A stretch of 44,439 bases of DNA from an uncultured Selenomonadales bacterium (GCA_900321035.1 ONUH01000017.1:1-44439); one strand, 5' to 3'; counted from the first letter of the stretch, positions 16,074 through 25,422 are shown. Made by a program: numbers and translations. The notes: generated by a model not told the origin, from the sequence alone.

Positions 16074-16455
16074 TGGAGGGGCGTCGCCCCTCCAATCCTC
16101 CCCACACAAGGGGAGAGCCCCTTGTGAATCCTCCGGAAGGGCCCTGCGGGGCCGGGGAATCCGCGACGAGCAAGTGCGACAACTTCGACGGCTATTTATC
16201 CCGCGATAAAGGCTGTAGCAACTTATACTTTAGCCAAATTACAAAGTCAAATGTTTGCGCCGCGAAATCCAATCCCGCAAAAATGGGCTAAAGTTGAAGT
16301 TATCAAGCGCTTTATCGCGGGATAAACCGACCGATAAGTTATTCTATGCTTTCACCGCGGAATCTTGGGTCCGCAGACCCTTCGGGGGAGCCGCGAGGGA
16401 ACTCCCTCGCGTGGGAGAGGATACAAAGGGGAGGGCAACGCCCTCCCCTTTGATT
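16074..16455. repeat. Nested palindromic element (MITE- or BIME-like)
   Basis: This ~380-base stretch, free of genes, has two layers. Inside, TTTATCCCGCGATAAAG at 16195-16211 is exactly inverted at 16310-16326 and extends inward with few mismatches (to 16235 and from 16285). Outside, a hairpin-rich block (16075-16180) reappears as a diverged inverted copy (about 16355-16451). Both blocks carry a GC hairpin (16075-16093; 16425-16451), a second hairpin (16105-16126; 16392-16411), a CCGGAAGGG/CCGAAGGG-type segment and an ATTCCGCG-like end. The hairpins stay paired although their sequences differ. It encodes no transposase. The stretch 15927-16073 shows nothing I can name. Confidence 0.6.
16425..16451 (-). 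terminator. Perfect 12-bp hairpin after the hybrid kinase gene
   Basis: Arms 16425-16436 and 16440-16451 pair perfectly with a 3-base loop, five bases after the kinase stop. The minus strand then reads TGTATCC, without a T-run beyond the stem's own TTT. It may end or stabilise the kinase mRNA and is also the outer hairpin of the palindromic element. Confidence 0.4.
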
Positions 16456-19400
16456 CTATTTAATTTTCTTGCGCAAAATCTTCCAAAGCACCTTGTAAAC
16501 CGTATCCGGCTCGACGGGCTTTGTCAAGTACTCGTCCATGCCGACGGCACGGGCGTGCTGTACGTCCTCCTCAAAGGCGTTGGCAGTCATCGCGACAATC
16601 GGAATCGTTCTCGCGTCAGGACGATTTTCCGAGGCGCGAATGGCTTCCGTCGCCGCAAAGCCGTCCATGAAAGGCATGCGGATATCCATCAGGACGACGT
16701 CGTAGGTTCCCGCCCCGCTTTCGCGGAATTTTGCGACCGCTTCCTTGCCGTCCGTCACCGGATCTACGGCAAAACCCTTAGCCTCCAAAATTGCCGTCGC
16801 AATCTCGCGGTTGATTTCATTGTCCTCGGCGAGAAGCGCACGCATTCCGGTGAAATCCGCTTCCTCTCCGTCGTCCGCCTCTTCCCCCTCGGAAAGTGGA
16901 ACCACGGGGAGCGTGACCGAAACGAAAAACGTCGTCCCGACGCCTTTTTCACTTTCGACGCTAATTCTGCCGCCCATCAAATCAACGATATTCTTTGAAA
17001 TGGCGAGACCCAGTCCCGTACCGCCGTAACGCGTAGTATTACCAGCGCTCTCCTGTTCGAAAGCGTCGAAAATTTTTGGCAGGAAGTCCCGGTCGATGCC
17101 GACGCCCGTATCTTTGACGGCAAACCGCAGCGAAGCCCAATCCGCGTCCCGGCTTATCATCTCCGCGATGAACGTCACGGAACCGTCCTTGGGCGTAAAT
17201 TTCACCGCGTTTGACAGGATATTGACGAGCACCTGCTTCAGCTTCAGCGCATCGAATATGCAGGCGGCCGGCAATTCCCCCTTGGACACGCGCGTGTAAA
17301 AGACGCCGCTTTCCGCCGCTCGGGCGCGCACGATGACGTCGATTCCCTCCAAGAATTCCGTCATGCTGTGGGGCGTATTGTCAAGCTGCATCTTTCCGCG
17401 CTCGATGCGGGATATGTCGAGGACGTCGTTAATGAGCCCCAAAAGGAAATGCGCCGCCGAGTCCATTTTCGACAGGCTTTCCTCGACGTACTGCGAATCC
17501 GTGATTCGGTTCTTCGCCAGCGCGGTCAGACCGATGATGGCGTTCATCGGCGTGCGGATTTCATGGGACATGCGCGACAGGAAATCGCTCTTCGCGCGGC
17601 TGGCTTCTTCCGCAGCCACCAGCGCCTTTTGAAGTTCCTTTCGCTGTTTTTCGGCTTCGAGATACATATCCGTGATGTCGCGCTGGATGCTGATAATCAT
17701 CGACTTTGTCGGGCCGAGATAAAACGTGCGCAGTTCTTTTCGGCGGCGGACGCCGTCCACTTCAAGCCAGCAGTTAAAAGTGACGACAGGCGTTTTTTCC
17801 AATTCTTCCACGAGATTCCTGACCGTGTATCGCGTAAGGAGAGCCTGCCTCTCCGCCGGATCTGGCAGGAGCTGCGCCGCATGCTGCGTGCTTCCGTCAA
17901 AATCGAAATAAGCATCCACCCCGTTCAGCGGAAGGACCTCTGCAGAAGGCTTGCGCACAAAACGCGCCTGACCGTTGGAAACATCGAGACAGGTGACGTA
18001 ATCAAGTACGCCTTCCATAACGTTCGCAAAGGCAATCTCGTCCACCTTTGCCTCATGAATGTCCTGCACATAAGCGAACAGCATCCAATCCGACGTCTCC
18101 GGGTTTTCCATCAAAACCACGCGGCAGCGCACCCAGCGCAGTTCGCCGTTAGGAAAACGACGCATATATTCTATAGATTTGACAAGCTGGCCTTCACGGA
18201 TTGCCCTCGAAAGCTGCCGGAGATTGGAAAATTCGCGGAATGCCTGCCGGTCCTTTTCTTCCGGCATAAAGGAAATTTCCCGCTTTACCGTCCACAAAAA
18301 GCTTTTGCCCACGGCCTCGGCGAAATTCTCGCCTTCTATAATATAATCCTGCACCTCGTCCCGCGTAATATTGATGGACACCGTCAAAAACAGGTCGTTC
18401 TCCGAGGCCTGCCGACGCAAGATCTCCTCCTGGTAACGTATTTCCTGCCGTACCTGCTCCTCTACGTCTTTCTGCGTCAACATGGCGCGGAAGGGATTGC
18501 CGTCCCTGTCGGGAATCTGGGTCAATACGACATGGGTCCAACGGAATTCGTGTCCCGGCGCGGCGCAGAAACGAACCAAGCCTTCCGCTGAAAGCTCGCC
18601 CTGTTCTATGCGGCGGAAAAGCAGGCGGTATTTTTCCGCATCCTCGGAATGAACGACGTTCTCCTTGATGACGCCTTCCGGCCCGTCGTCAAAATGAAAA
18701 TCACGGTCCCGGAAATATACGTCGAAATGCCTGCTGCGGATATCATAAACGCCGACGGCGATACCCGTCTGCCGGATGGTCGCCTGAAAGCGCTCTTCCA
18801 GTTCTTTGTAGGCATCCATGTCTGCCGACGTGCCGAGCACTTTCGCAACGCGGCCGTCCATATCCCGCAGCTGCGTGTACCGTATCCGCTCCCATCGATA
18901 CCCGCCGGAAGGCGCACGGTGGCGGACAATCGTCTCCGCCTCGTCCTCTCCCGCCTCAACGCGGCGATGAAGCTCGAGGAACGCCTCCGCGTCGTCCGGA
19001 TGGATGAATCCCCGCTTCAGCATTTCGTTTGGATAGTCGTCGACAGAAAAATCTTCCATGCCTTCTTGCGCCACGGCGATTTCCCTCGCCCGCCGCGTCG
19101 CCGGATCATAAGCCCACGCCTGCAGGCCCGAATGGGTCAGCGCTGCCTGCATCATCATCTGGCTCTCATGCAGCGCGCGATGGGCTTTCACAAAAGAATC
19201 GTTGTCGTGGAACGCGCCGTAGTAAACCCTGCGTTTCCCGTGCTGCTCGGCGAGACGCACGCGGAGATTCACCCAACGGTATTTGCCTTTTCCGTCCAGC
19301 AGTCGGAAAACGCCCTCAAAATCCCGCTCCTCCATGAAGTCTTTTTGGATTTCCGCCAAAACCGCCGGCAGGTCGTCGGGATGCACGAACTGTAAAAACT

Positions 19401-19755
19401 CCTTCCGCTCCGCAATGCGCTTTTCCTTATCTACGCCAAGCATGTCGTAATACCCCTGATTCAGATAGCCGCTTTTCAGTACGCCGTCCTCAAAGACATA
19501 AACGCCAAGACCCGCAGGGATATTTTCGATAAGCGCGGCAAGGCGTTCCTCTTCTTCTTTCACCTCGCGAAGAAGCATAGCGCGCCGCTGGTTGTCTGCG
19601 TAAAAGATTGCCAGCGCCGTCAAAAGCGCCGCCAGAATCGCTAGGACGAAAGCGATGCCGGCGACTTCCCTTCCTCCCGTATAATAGGCAAAGAAAAGGA
19701 GCAGACCGCTTACAGCGACGCCTGCCCACACCCAAGTCCTGTTCTCGTTTTGCAT
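16456..19755 (-). CDS. PAS-rich hybrid sensor histidine kinase / response regulator
   Basis: This 1099-residue signalling protein has two N-terminal membrane helices (~9-52) with almost no extracytoplasmic loop. About five PAS-like modules follow to residue ~700, several with the WxxxR-type PAC ending. Next come HisKA with the phospho-accepting His near 730 ([13 protein letters not shown]), HATPase with N-box (NILSNAVKFTP, ~847), DTGVGI and GTGLGLAIS (~913), and a C-terminal receiver with the phospho-Asp in VVLMDIRMPFMDG (~1021). No HPt or output domain is attached, so phosphate must pass to another protein. The ATG has GGGAGGCGGAG upstream. It follows the small exported protein at 19853 by 97 bases and may share metA's transcript. 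Confidence 0.93.
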   Translation of the reverse strand: MQNENRTWVWAGVAVSGLLLFFAYYTGGREVAGIAFVLAILAALLTALAIFYADNQRRAMLLREVKEEEERLAALIENIPAGLGVYVFEDGVLKSGYLNQGYYDMLGVDKEKRIAERKEFLQFVHPDDLPAVLAEIQKDFMEERDFEGVFRLLDGKGKYRWVNLRVRLAEQHGKRRVYYGAFHDNDSFVKAHRALHESQMMMQAALTHSGLQAWAYDPATRRAREIAVAQEGMEDFSVDDYPNEMLKRGFIHPDDAEAFLELHRRVEAGEDEAETIVRHRAPSGGYRWERIRYTQLRDMDGRVAKVLGTSADMDAYKELEERFQATIRQTGIAVGVYDIRSRHFDVYFRDRDFHFDDGPEGVIKENVVHSEDAEKYRLLFRRIEQGELSAEGLVRFCAAPGHEFRWTHVVLTQIPDRDGNPFRAMLTQKDVEEQVRQEIRYQEEILRRQASENDLFLTVSINITRDEVQDYIIEGENFAEAVGKSFLWTVKREISFMPEEKDRQAFREFSNLRQLSRAIREGQLVKSIEYMRRFPNGELRWVRCRVVLMENPETSDWMLFAYVQDIHEAKVDEIAFANVMEGVLDYVTCLDVSNGQARFVRKPSAEVLPLNGVDAYFDFDGSTQHAAQLLPDPAERQALLTRYTVRNLVEELEKTPVVTFNCWLEVDGVRRRKELRTFYLGPTKSMIISIQRDITDMYLEAEKQRKELQKALVAAEEASRAKSDFLSRMSHEIRTPMNAIIGLTALAKNRITDSQYVEESLSKMDSAAHFLLGLINDVLDISRIERGKMQLDNTPHSMTEFLEGIDVIVRARAAESGVFYTRVSKGELPAACIFDALKLKQVLVNILSNAVKFTPKDGSVTFIAEMISRDADWASLRFAVKDTGVGIDRDFLPKIFDAFEQESAGNTTRYGGTGLGLAISKNIVDLMGGRISVESEKGVGTTFFVSVTLPVVPLSEGEEADDGEEADFTGMRALLAEDNEINREIATAILEAKGFAVDPVTDGKEAVAKFRESGAGTYDVVLMDIRMPFMDGFAATEAIRASENRPDARTIPIVAMTANAFEEDVQHARAVGMDEYLTKPVEPDTVYKVLWKILRKKIK

Positions 19756-19852
19756 TTTCGCTCCGCCTCCCGCCGAGCCGTCCCCCGCAAGGGATTTGCG
19801 GGGCGAACGTCATTCACGCTAAGGGCTCCGTTTCCCGTCTCGGCAGGAACCG

Positions 19853-20503
19853 TCATTCTCCCTGCTGTTCCTTTTCGCGCTGTTCTTTTTCCTTCCGCTC
19901 TTTCTCCCGCTTCTTCATTATCTTCGCGTGCCGTTTTTCTTCCTTTTGGAACTCTTCCATTTCCTCTTCCGTCAGCGTGCCTTTCGTATGTGAAAGGATT
20001 TCCGTCCGGTGGTCCTCCTCGTAAGCCAAAATCGCCCGGTAGAAAATCCCGTCCCGACTCTTTTCCGTCAAGTCGGAAATCACGACCTTCGTGCCCGGCG
20101 TCGTTTTTTCCAAAGTCCAAAAGTGACCGTCGATGAAATCCACTTCATTGATCGTCACCACGCCCGTGGGAATCTGAATGCTCAGATAGTTGGCTTCGCC
20201 CGCCAATCCCCCGAAGCCGTCAGTGGATTCCATGCGCCATGAGCGTTTCATCAGTACGTCCTCAACCTGCACATGGTCGTAAGTCTTGATGACGGGTACA
20301 ATCAGCGTATCCAAATCGACGTGGCCCTTCGAGTCCACAGCATAACACATCTCCTGCTTGTTGAAAAAATAGTTCATGCGCTCCGAAGACTGCACCCACT
20401 GGAAAATATCTTCCGGCACCTTCGGCGGCGTGTACGCCGCTTCCGCATTTGAAAAATTCAGCGCCGCGGCCAACACGAACGCGTACATCCAATTCTTGTT
20501 CAT
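19853..20503 (-). CDS. Exported protein with charged C-terminal coiled coil
   Basis: This 216-residue protein has a signal peptide (1-20, cleavage after AEA), a soluble domain of about 140 residues, and a tail of ~40 residues made almost only of Lys, Glu and Arg, predicted as a coiled coil. I recognise no family. Its middle part is loosely reminiscent of the exported protein at 21579, which lies on the other side of metA. The ATG at 20503 has a GGGGGA site; the frame extends upstream into metA but without a signal. It starts 22 bases after the metA stop. Confidence 0.75.
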   Translation of the reverse strand: MNKNWMYAFVLAAALNFSNAEAAYTPPKVPEDIFQWVQSSERMNYFFNKQEMCYAVDSKGHVDLDTLIVPVIKTYDHVQVEDVLMKRSWRMESTDGFGGLAGEANYLSIQIPTGVVTINEVDFIDGHFWTLEKTTPGTKVVISDLTEKSRDGIFYRAILAYEEDHRTEILSHTKGTLTEEEMEEFQKEEKRHAKIMKKREKERKEKEQREKEQQGE

Positions 20504-20525
20504 GCAAATCCCCCTAAAATCAACG

Positions 20526-21467
20526 TTAAAACTTGCCCGTTCCCCAATTCTTGATCCGGTCGAGTTCATAGGGCGTCTCCTGATAGACGTAATAGTTGAG
20601 CCAGTTCGCGAACAAAAGATTCGCCACGCTGCGCCAACGGACAACCGGCTGCCGCGTCGGGTCGTCGTCCGGATAATAATTGCACGGCACATTGATGGGA
20701 AGCCCCGCCGCCGTATCCCGGTCATACTCGCTCTTCAAGGTCAGCGGGTCGTATTCCGCATGGCCCGTGATGAAAAAATGACTGTTCTCAAGGTCGGCGA
20801 CGCAATAAACGCCCGCGGGGTCCTCCGCCTCCGCCATGATCGTCAGCTCCGGCACGCGCTCGATGTCCTCGCGCCGCACCTCGGTATGCCGCGAATGCGG
20901 TACGAAAAACTCGTCGTCAAAGCCCCGGAACAGCTTCTCGTTCTCCACGCAGAGATGGTGGCGAAACACGCCGAACACCTTCGGCGCCACCGGGTATTTT
21001 TTTACGCCGTAGTGATAATAAAGCCCGGCCTGCGCGCCCCAGCAGATATGGAAAGAAGAAAACGCGTGGGTCTTCGACCATTCCATGATCTCACAGAGTT
21101 CGTCCCAATATGCGACTTCCTCGAAAGGCATCTGCTCCACCGGCGCCCCCGTCATCAGGAAGCCGTCGTACTTGTTGTTCCGCACCTCCGCGAAGGTCCC
21201 GTAAAACTCGCCCAGATAATCCGCCGACGTGTGCTGGGGCAGATAGGACTCCGTGTAAATGAAATCCGCCTCCACCTGCAGCGGCGTATTGCCCAGGAGG
21301 CGCAAAAGCTGCGTCTCCGTCACCGACTTTGTCGGCATCAGGTTCAGGATTAGAAGCCGGAGCGGACGAATGTCCTGCCCATAGGCGCGGTCGGCGTCCA
21401 TGAAAAAAATATTTTCCCGTTCCAGCACGGTCGCCGCCGGAAGATTGTTCGGTATCTTGATTGGCAT
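20526..21467 (-). CDS. metA: Homoserine O-acyltransferase (predicted acetyltransferase)
   Basis: This 313-residue enzyme acylates homoserine in methionine synthesis. The glutamine-amidotransferase-like fold shows catalytic Cys142 (HICWGAQ) and the His236/Glu238 pair (TGHAEYDP). Residue 111, which in MetA decides between acyl donors, is Glu (GAPVEQ). In the characterised Bacillus cereus enzyme Glu111 gives acetyl-CoA preference, while Gly in Escherichia coli gives succinyl-CoA. So acetyl transfer is predicted despite the usual succinyltransferase label. Upstream there is no SAM riboswitch. The ribosome-binding site is weak (GAG or a distant TGGAG). Confidence 0.94.
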   Translation of the reverse strand: MPIKIPNNLPAATVLERENIFFMDADRAYGQDIRPLRLLILNLMPTKSVTETQLLRLLGNTPLQVEADFIYTESYLPQHTSADYLGEFYGTFAEVRNNKYDGFLMTGAPVEQMPFEEVAYWDELCEIMEWSKTHAFSSFHICWGAQAGLYYHYGVKKYPVAPKVFGVFRHHLCVENEKLFRGFDDEFFVPHSRHTEVRREDIERVPELTIMAEAEDPAGVYCVADLENSHFFITGHAEYDPLTLKSEYDRDTAAGLPINVPCNYYPDDDPTRQPVVRWRSVANLLFANWLNYYVYQETPYELDRIKNWGTGKF

Positions 21468-21578
21468 CGAAGCTCAAATTCTCCAATCTGTATGCTTGTC
21501 TAAAGCCGCCATAGCTGCGTTGTCGTCAATCGTCCCGCTATGACCGGTGAATCGGTAGCGCCATAAAACAGATGACGC

Positions 21579-22505
21579 TCACGATTTTTTCGCGTTTGCC
21601 GTCTGCGGAAGGTCGGTACGGTAGCGGTTCAGCCAATACTGATAGCCCTTGACGATGGCGCGCAGCCGTTCGAGTCCCGGATACGCCTTGTCCTCCTTCG
21701 GAATGGTCTCATACCTTCCGTCGGTTTCCATCTTCTTCCAGCCCGCCGCCGAAGTCCATTGCTCCGCCGAGATGATTTTTTCCGTGCCTTGCTCGTGATT
21801 CAGGGCTTTCTTCATGAACTTCACGTCCATGAGCTCCCCGTCCTTGTTCTTCGTTTCCTGCCATTCCCAATAAATGAGATTATTCCCCGAAAGGCGCATC
21901 GTCGAGAAATCCGCCATGGCTTCCGTGACGGCTCCGCCTGCGCTCTCCGACGTCCAAAGCCTCCGCCAACGGTCCGCCGCGTCTTTCTGCGCCCGTTCGC
22001 CATGATGGAATACCTGATCCACCAAGGCGACGTAATAATCCTCCTCGAAGGACTGATGATTAATCTCATACTCCTTCTGAGGCTCGTACACCTTGGACCA
22101 AATGACTTTGCCGTCCGCGTTGTAAAAATTTTCCTGAATGTAGGAAATCTTGCGTTCCTGCGGAATCACTTCCACCAGTGCAAGACTGTAGGAAAGCGTC
22201 CGCGGGTCGGGAATGCTCGCCTGTATGCCGTAATTTTCAATGGCTTCCTGCGCGCCCCCCGGCGTATACGCCGTCTTGATCCACGCCGAAATACAGGTTG
22301 CAACGCCGTTGACCTTGCTCTTGATCTGCACGTTCGACGGCGAGAAAAACTTCCCGTATTTCTGATCCGAAGAAATCCAGACCCACTGTTCCTTCGCCGC
22401 TTCCGCCCGCATGGTGCCGACCGGCGGCGCGTCAAAAAAAGGCGCCCCTGCCAGCAGCGTCCCCATGACCGCCAACGCCGCCGCTGCATACCGAATCTTT
22501 CGCAT
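21579..22505 (-). CDS. Exported protein, function unknown
   Basis: This 308-residue protein starts with a signal peptide (1-36, cleavage near AEA-AK). The rest is soluble, rich in Tyr, Trp and Lys, and includes a phrase of the kind YNADGKVIWS seen in small exported proteins of this bacterial group. I recognise no named family. GGAGGAGGG precedes the ATG, and the promoter overlaps the end of hydF. Its stop is 111 bases before metA with no clear terminator, so read-through into metA is possible. Confidence 0.75.
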   Translation of the reverse strand: MRKIRYAAAALAVMGTLLAGAPFFDAPPVGTMRAEAAKEQWVWISSDQKYGKFFSPSNVQIKSKVNGVATCISAWIKTAYTPGGAQEAIENYGIQASIPDPRTLSYSLALVEVIPQERKISYIQENFYNADGKVIWSKVYEPQKEYEINHQSFEEDYYVALVDQVFHHGERAQKDAADRWRRLWTSESAGGAVTEAMADFSTMRLSGNNLIYWEWQETKNKDGELMDVKFMKKALNHEQGTEKIISAEQWTSAAGWKKMETDGRYETIPKEDKAYPGLERLRAIVKGYQYWLNRYRTDLPQTANAKKS

Positions 22506-22582
22506 ATGATTCCCTCCTCCAATCCGGAGTCCGATAAAATTGCGTTATCCTGATTGCTGTCCGTTTTAATTGAGGTTTTATC

Positions 22583-22591
22583 ATTATACCA
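22583..22591 (-). promoter_or_regulatory. Extended -10 promoter overlapping the hydF stop
   Basis: TGGTATAAT on the minus strand gives a perfect -10 box (22583-22588) with the TG extension. The TAA inside it is the stop codon of hydF. The -35 region is poor. It would drive the exported protein at 21579 with a leader of about 70 bases. Confidence 0.5.
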
Positions 22592-23822
22592 CAAATGCCG
22601 AAGACTGCATATAGTTTGGAAAGGCAACTTTATCGAGGATGCCCGAAAGCTTCGCGATCAATATGCCGTAATTCGTCATCGGCACGCCGGCCGCCCGGGC
22701 CGCCTCTACCCGGGAAAGCACAAAACGGCGGTTGAACATGCAGGCGCCGCAATGCACGATGAGATCGTAGCCGGAAAGCTCCGCCGGAAAATCCGAACCT
22801 CCCACCACGTCAATCCTAACGCCGTTCCCCATTTTTTTTCGGAGCATGGCCGGAATCTTCACTCGGCCGATATCGGCGTCAAGGGCATTGTGCGTGCAGG
22901 CCTCCGCAATCAGGATCCGGGCGTCGGCGGGAAGGCCGTCCAATTTCTCAGCCGATGCGCGGAAATAATCGATATCGCCTTTGTACGCCGCGAACAGAAC
23001 CGAAAAGGAAGTCAATTTGCTTTCCGGCGGCGTCTTCGCCCGCACTTTCGCAAAGACCTGTGAATCCGTGATAATCAATGCCGGCGGTTTTTTCAGCGCA
23101 GCAAGAGCCGTTTCCATCGTCCCGGGCGTGCAGCCGACGGCTACACAATCAATATCAAGCAGCTCTCGGATCGTCTGCACCTGCGGCTGAATCAATCTGC
23201 CCTTCGGTGCCTCGGCATCCTGCGGCATGACCAGCAGTACCGTGTCGCCCGCTTCGGCAAGACCTGCAAGGAGCCGCCTCTGCACGCCGCCCCGCTGAAT
23301 CTCACGTACCAACGCATCCCGAAGCTCCGCCACACCGTCGCCGGTTTCCGCGCTGACACAAACCGCAGGAACGCCAAGCCGGGCGCCCACCGCGTTCGCC
23401 AAAAGCGCGCCGTTCTCCGGCCGGATATCCGTCTTCGCAACGACAGGAATCACCGTCGTCCCAGCCCGGCGCAGCTTCTCCGCCCAAAGGAACGCTTCGC
23501 TTGCTCCGGCCTCTTCTCCGGCGTCCTCCTCGTCAAACAAAATCAAGGCAATATCGGCACGGGCCGCCGCCGACCGCGTCCGTTCCACGCGCATCCCGCC
23601 CAGCGTCCCCGTATCGTCAAATCCCGCCGTATCAATGAATACCACCGCACCCGCGCCGTGAAGCTCCATCGGCTGATAGACGGGATCCGTAGTCGTCCCC
23701 GCCACGTCAGACACCAGCGCCGCCTTCTGCCCGGTCAGCGCGTTCAAAAGCGAGGACTTCCCTGCGTTGCGCCGCCCGAATACGCCGATATGAATACGCT
23801 CTCCGCGCGCTGCCTGATTCAT
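22584..23822 (-). CDS. hydF: [FeFe]-hydrogenase H-cluster maturation GTPase HydF
   Basis: This 412-residue scaffold protein assembles the 2Fe subcluster and hands it to [FeFe] hydrogenase. The N-terminal GTPase domain has G1 GRRNAGKSS, G3 DTAGF and G4 AKTD. The C-terminal domain has the iron-sulfur ligands CTHNALD and HCGACMFN, the CxHx(n)HCxxC pattern of HydF. Length is as in the family. GGGGGAAG precedes the ATG. The partners HydE and HydG and the hydrogenase are not in this window, so the maturation genes are dispersed. The organism is expected to be an anaerobe making or consuming hydrogen. Confidence 0.95.
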   Translation of the reverse strand: MNQAARGERIHIGVFGRRNAGKSSLLNALTGQKAALVSDVAGTTTDPVYQPMELHGAGAVVFIDTAGFDDTGTLGGMRVERTRSAAARADIALILFDEEDAGEEAGASEAFLWAEKLRRAGTTVIPVVAKTDIRPENGALLANAVGARLGVPAVCVSAETGDGVAELRDALVREIQRGGVQRRLLAGLAEAGDTVLLVMPQDAEAPKGRLIQPQVQTIRELLDIDCVAVGCTPGTMETALAALKKPPALIITDSQVFAKVRAKTPPESKLTSFSVLFAAYKGDIDYFRASAEKLDGLPADARILIAEACTHNALDADIGRVKIPAMLRKKMGNGVRIDVVGGSDFPAELSGYDLIVHCGACMFNRRFVLSRVEAARAAGVPMTNYGILIAKLSGILDKVAFPNYMQSSAFVV

Positions 23823-24039
23823 AAAACTTCCCCCTATTCTCCGTCAAACCTCGCCTGTATCCTATCGTTACTTCGTGAAATTTACGGGAAAACCGCCGCC
23901 GCGCTCATCCGCGCAAGCCTCCGCCAAAGTATTTCATCGGGTTTTCGGGTTATGTTCGATTGTTACTGCGTCGCCTGCATAAGAACCGCTAAAAGCTGAA
24001 GCGTCCGAGCAGTTCAATCACGTGAAACATTTTTCCTTT

Positions 24040-25200
24040 TTATTTTTTCCGCAGCGTGAATACCGCAATCTCCGGCGGGCAGCCGAGCCGATACGGGAAC
24101 CAGCTGCCGTTGCCGCTGTGGACGTATCCCATCGTCTGTCCGACATGATACACGCCGCGCATATATTTGAATACTGGCGGCACGAGAGGCACGCCGAGGA
24201 TCCCGATCTGCCCGCCGTGGGTGTGCCCAGACAGGACAAGATCCACGCCCTTCTCCGCTGCGCCGTCGAAAAAATCCGGATGATGCGCCAACAGCACCTT
24301 CACGGCATTTCCCGGAACGCCTTTCAAAGCCGCGTCCAGCGACGCCGCTCCGTCCAGCTTGAATACGGACCGGGACCGTGGATAATCCACCCCCGCAAAC
24401 CAAAGCGGGCGCGCGCCGTCGAGCACCTTCCCGTTCCCATCGCAAAGCACACGGATCCTGGTCTTCGCAAGCGCCGCACGGGTCGCCGAGATATTGCGAA
24501 AATGCTCGTGGTTTCCATAGCAGAACCAAATGCCTTTGGGAAACCGCGGCACAAATTCGTCAAGGATGCTTGCCGCTTTCGCGTTCAAATCATCGTCGTC
24601 AAACAGGTCGCCGGTGACAGCCAGCGCATCCGCTTTCATGTCCGCCGCCCGTTCCAGCAGCTCGCGCCACTCCGCCAGGGAAAAAAACAGTCCAAGATGT
24701 ATGTCGCTGAGCTGCGCGATCCGAAATCCGTCCAGTTTTTCGTCAATGCCGGAAACCGGCACATCAAACTCCCGCAAGGCAAGCCGTGTCCGTCCCTCCG
24801 TTCCGCCGTAAACGCCCGCGGCCAGCGCCGCCGGAAGAATCGCCGCGCCCTTCAGCAGTTGACGCCGCTCCATATCCGCCGGCGTATCTCCGCCGGATAC
24901 AAAGACGGCATGATGCACGTTTCGCGCCAAAGAAACGAGCGCCGTCAACACGATCAGAACGAGCTTTGCCATCCAGTACATGGAAAACACGATCATCGCC
25001 GCGCGCAAAAACGCTTCCGGAAGGCCGCCGTGCCAGCGAATCAACGCGAAAAACAGCGCCACGGACACGACGTCCAGCGACGCCGTTATAAAGCGGCCGC
25101 GCGTTGCCCACCGAGTCGGCAGCATCGCGCCCATCGCCCAATACGAAAGCCCCATCACCGCGCCCAGCACCAAAATCACAATCACCCAAAAACGAAGCAT
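24040..25200 (-). CDS. Membrane-anchored metallophosphoesterase
   Basis: This 386-residue protein begins with about four hydrophobic helices (to ~residue 105), then a short segment with an RRQLLKGA motif followed by a hydrophobic run. It ends with a calcineurin-like phosphoesterase domain (~150-386) showing SDIHLG, GDLFDDD, GNHEH, AHHPDF and GHTHGGQ, all metal ligands present. It resembles YkuE/YaeI-type enzymes acting outside the membrane on lipid-linked phosphates; the substrate here is unknown. The ATG at 25200 has GGAAGG 10 bases upstream. The 217 bases between this gene and hydF (23823-24039) hold nothing I can name. Confidence 0.88.
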   Translation of the reverse strand: MLRFWVIVILVLGAVMGLSYWAMGAMLPTRWATRGRFITASLDVVSVALFFALIRWHGGLPEAFLRAAMIVFSMYWMAKLVLIVLTALVSLARNVHHAVFVSGGDTPADMERRQLLKGAAILPAALAAGVYGGTEGRTRLALREFDVPVSGIDEKLDGFRIAQLSDIHLGLFFSLAEWRELLERAADMKADALAVTGDLFDDDDLNAKAASILDEFVPRFPKGIWFCYGNHEHFRNISATRAALAKTRIRVLCDGNGKVLDGARPLWFAGVDYPRSRSVFKLDGAASLDAALKGVPGNAVKVLLAHHPDFFDGAAEKGVDLVLSGHTHGGQIGILGVPLVPPVFKYMRGVYHVGQTMGYVHSGNGSWFPYRLGCPPEIAVFTLRKK

Positions 25201-25300
25201 CGATACACATCCTTCCAACGAAAAGTATCATGCCAAGACACGCTGAAAAAAAGTGGAAAACCGTCCGCGTAAACACGCGCAAAAAAAATTTCTCCGCCTA

Positions 25301-25329
25301 TTGCAAAATCAGCCACCTTCGTGTATAAT
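25301..25329 (+). promoter_or_regulatory. Promoter of the tRNA-Val genes
   Basis: TTGCAA (25301-25306) and a perfect TATAAT (25324-25329) are separated by 17 bases, with the tRNA beginning 17 bases after the -10 box. Confidence 0.85.
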
Positions 25330-25345
25330 AATTTACGTTGCAAAT

Positions 25346-25422
25346 GCGCTGTTAGCTCAGTTGGTTAGAGTATCACCTTGACATGGTGGGGGTCGCAGAT
25401 TCGATTTCTGCACAGCGCACCA
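25346..25422 (+). tRNA. tRNA-Val (anticodon GAC)
   Basis: It folds as a full cloverleaf: acceptor GCGCTGT/ACAGCGC, anticodon stem TCACC/GGTGG with loop TTGACAT (anticodon GAC, reading GTC/GTT), T-arm GCAGA/TCTGC. CCA is encoded. Confidence 0.95.

Noticed and set aside
16075..16180. CRISPR array
   Set aside because: The repeats are inverted hairpins of different sequence, not direct repeats separated by equal unique spacers, and no cas gene is present.
21468..21578. SAM riboswitch before metA
   Set aside because: The 111-base gap has none of the conserved SAM-I core and no terminator; it is also too short for the usual aptamer plus expression platform.
23823..24039. A 13-codon reading frame (MFHVIELL...) after the metallophosphoesterase gene
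   Set aside because: It is too short, its purine-rich stretch touches the start codon, and nothing else supports it.
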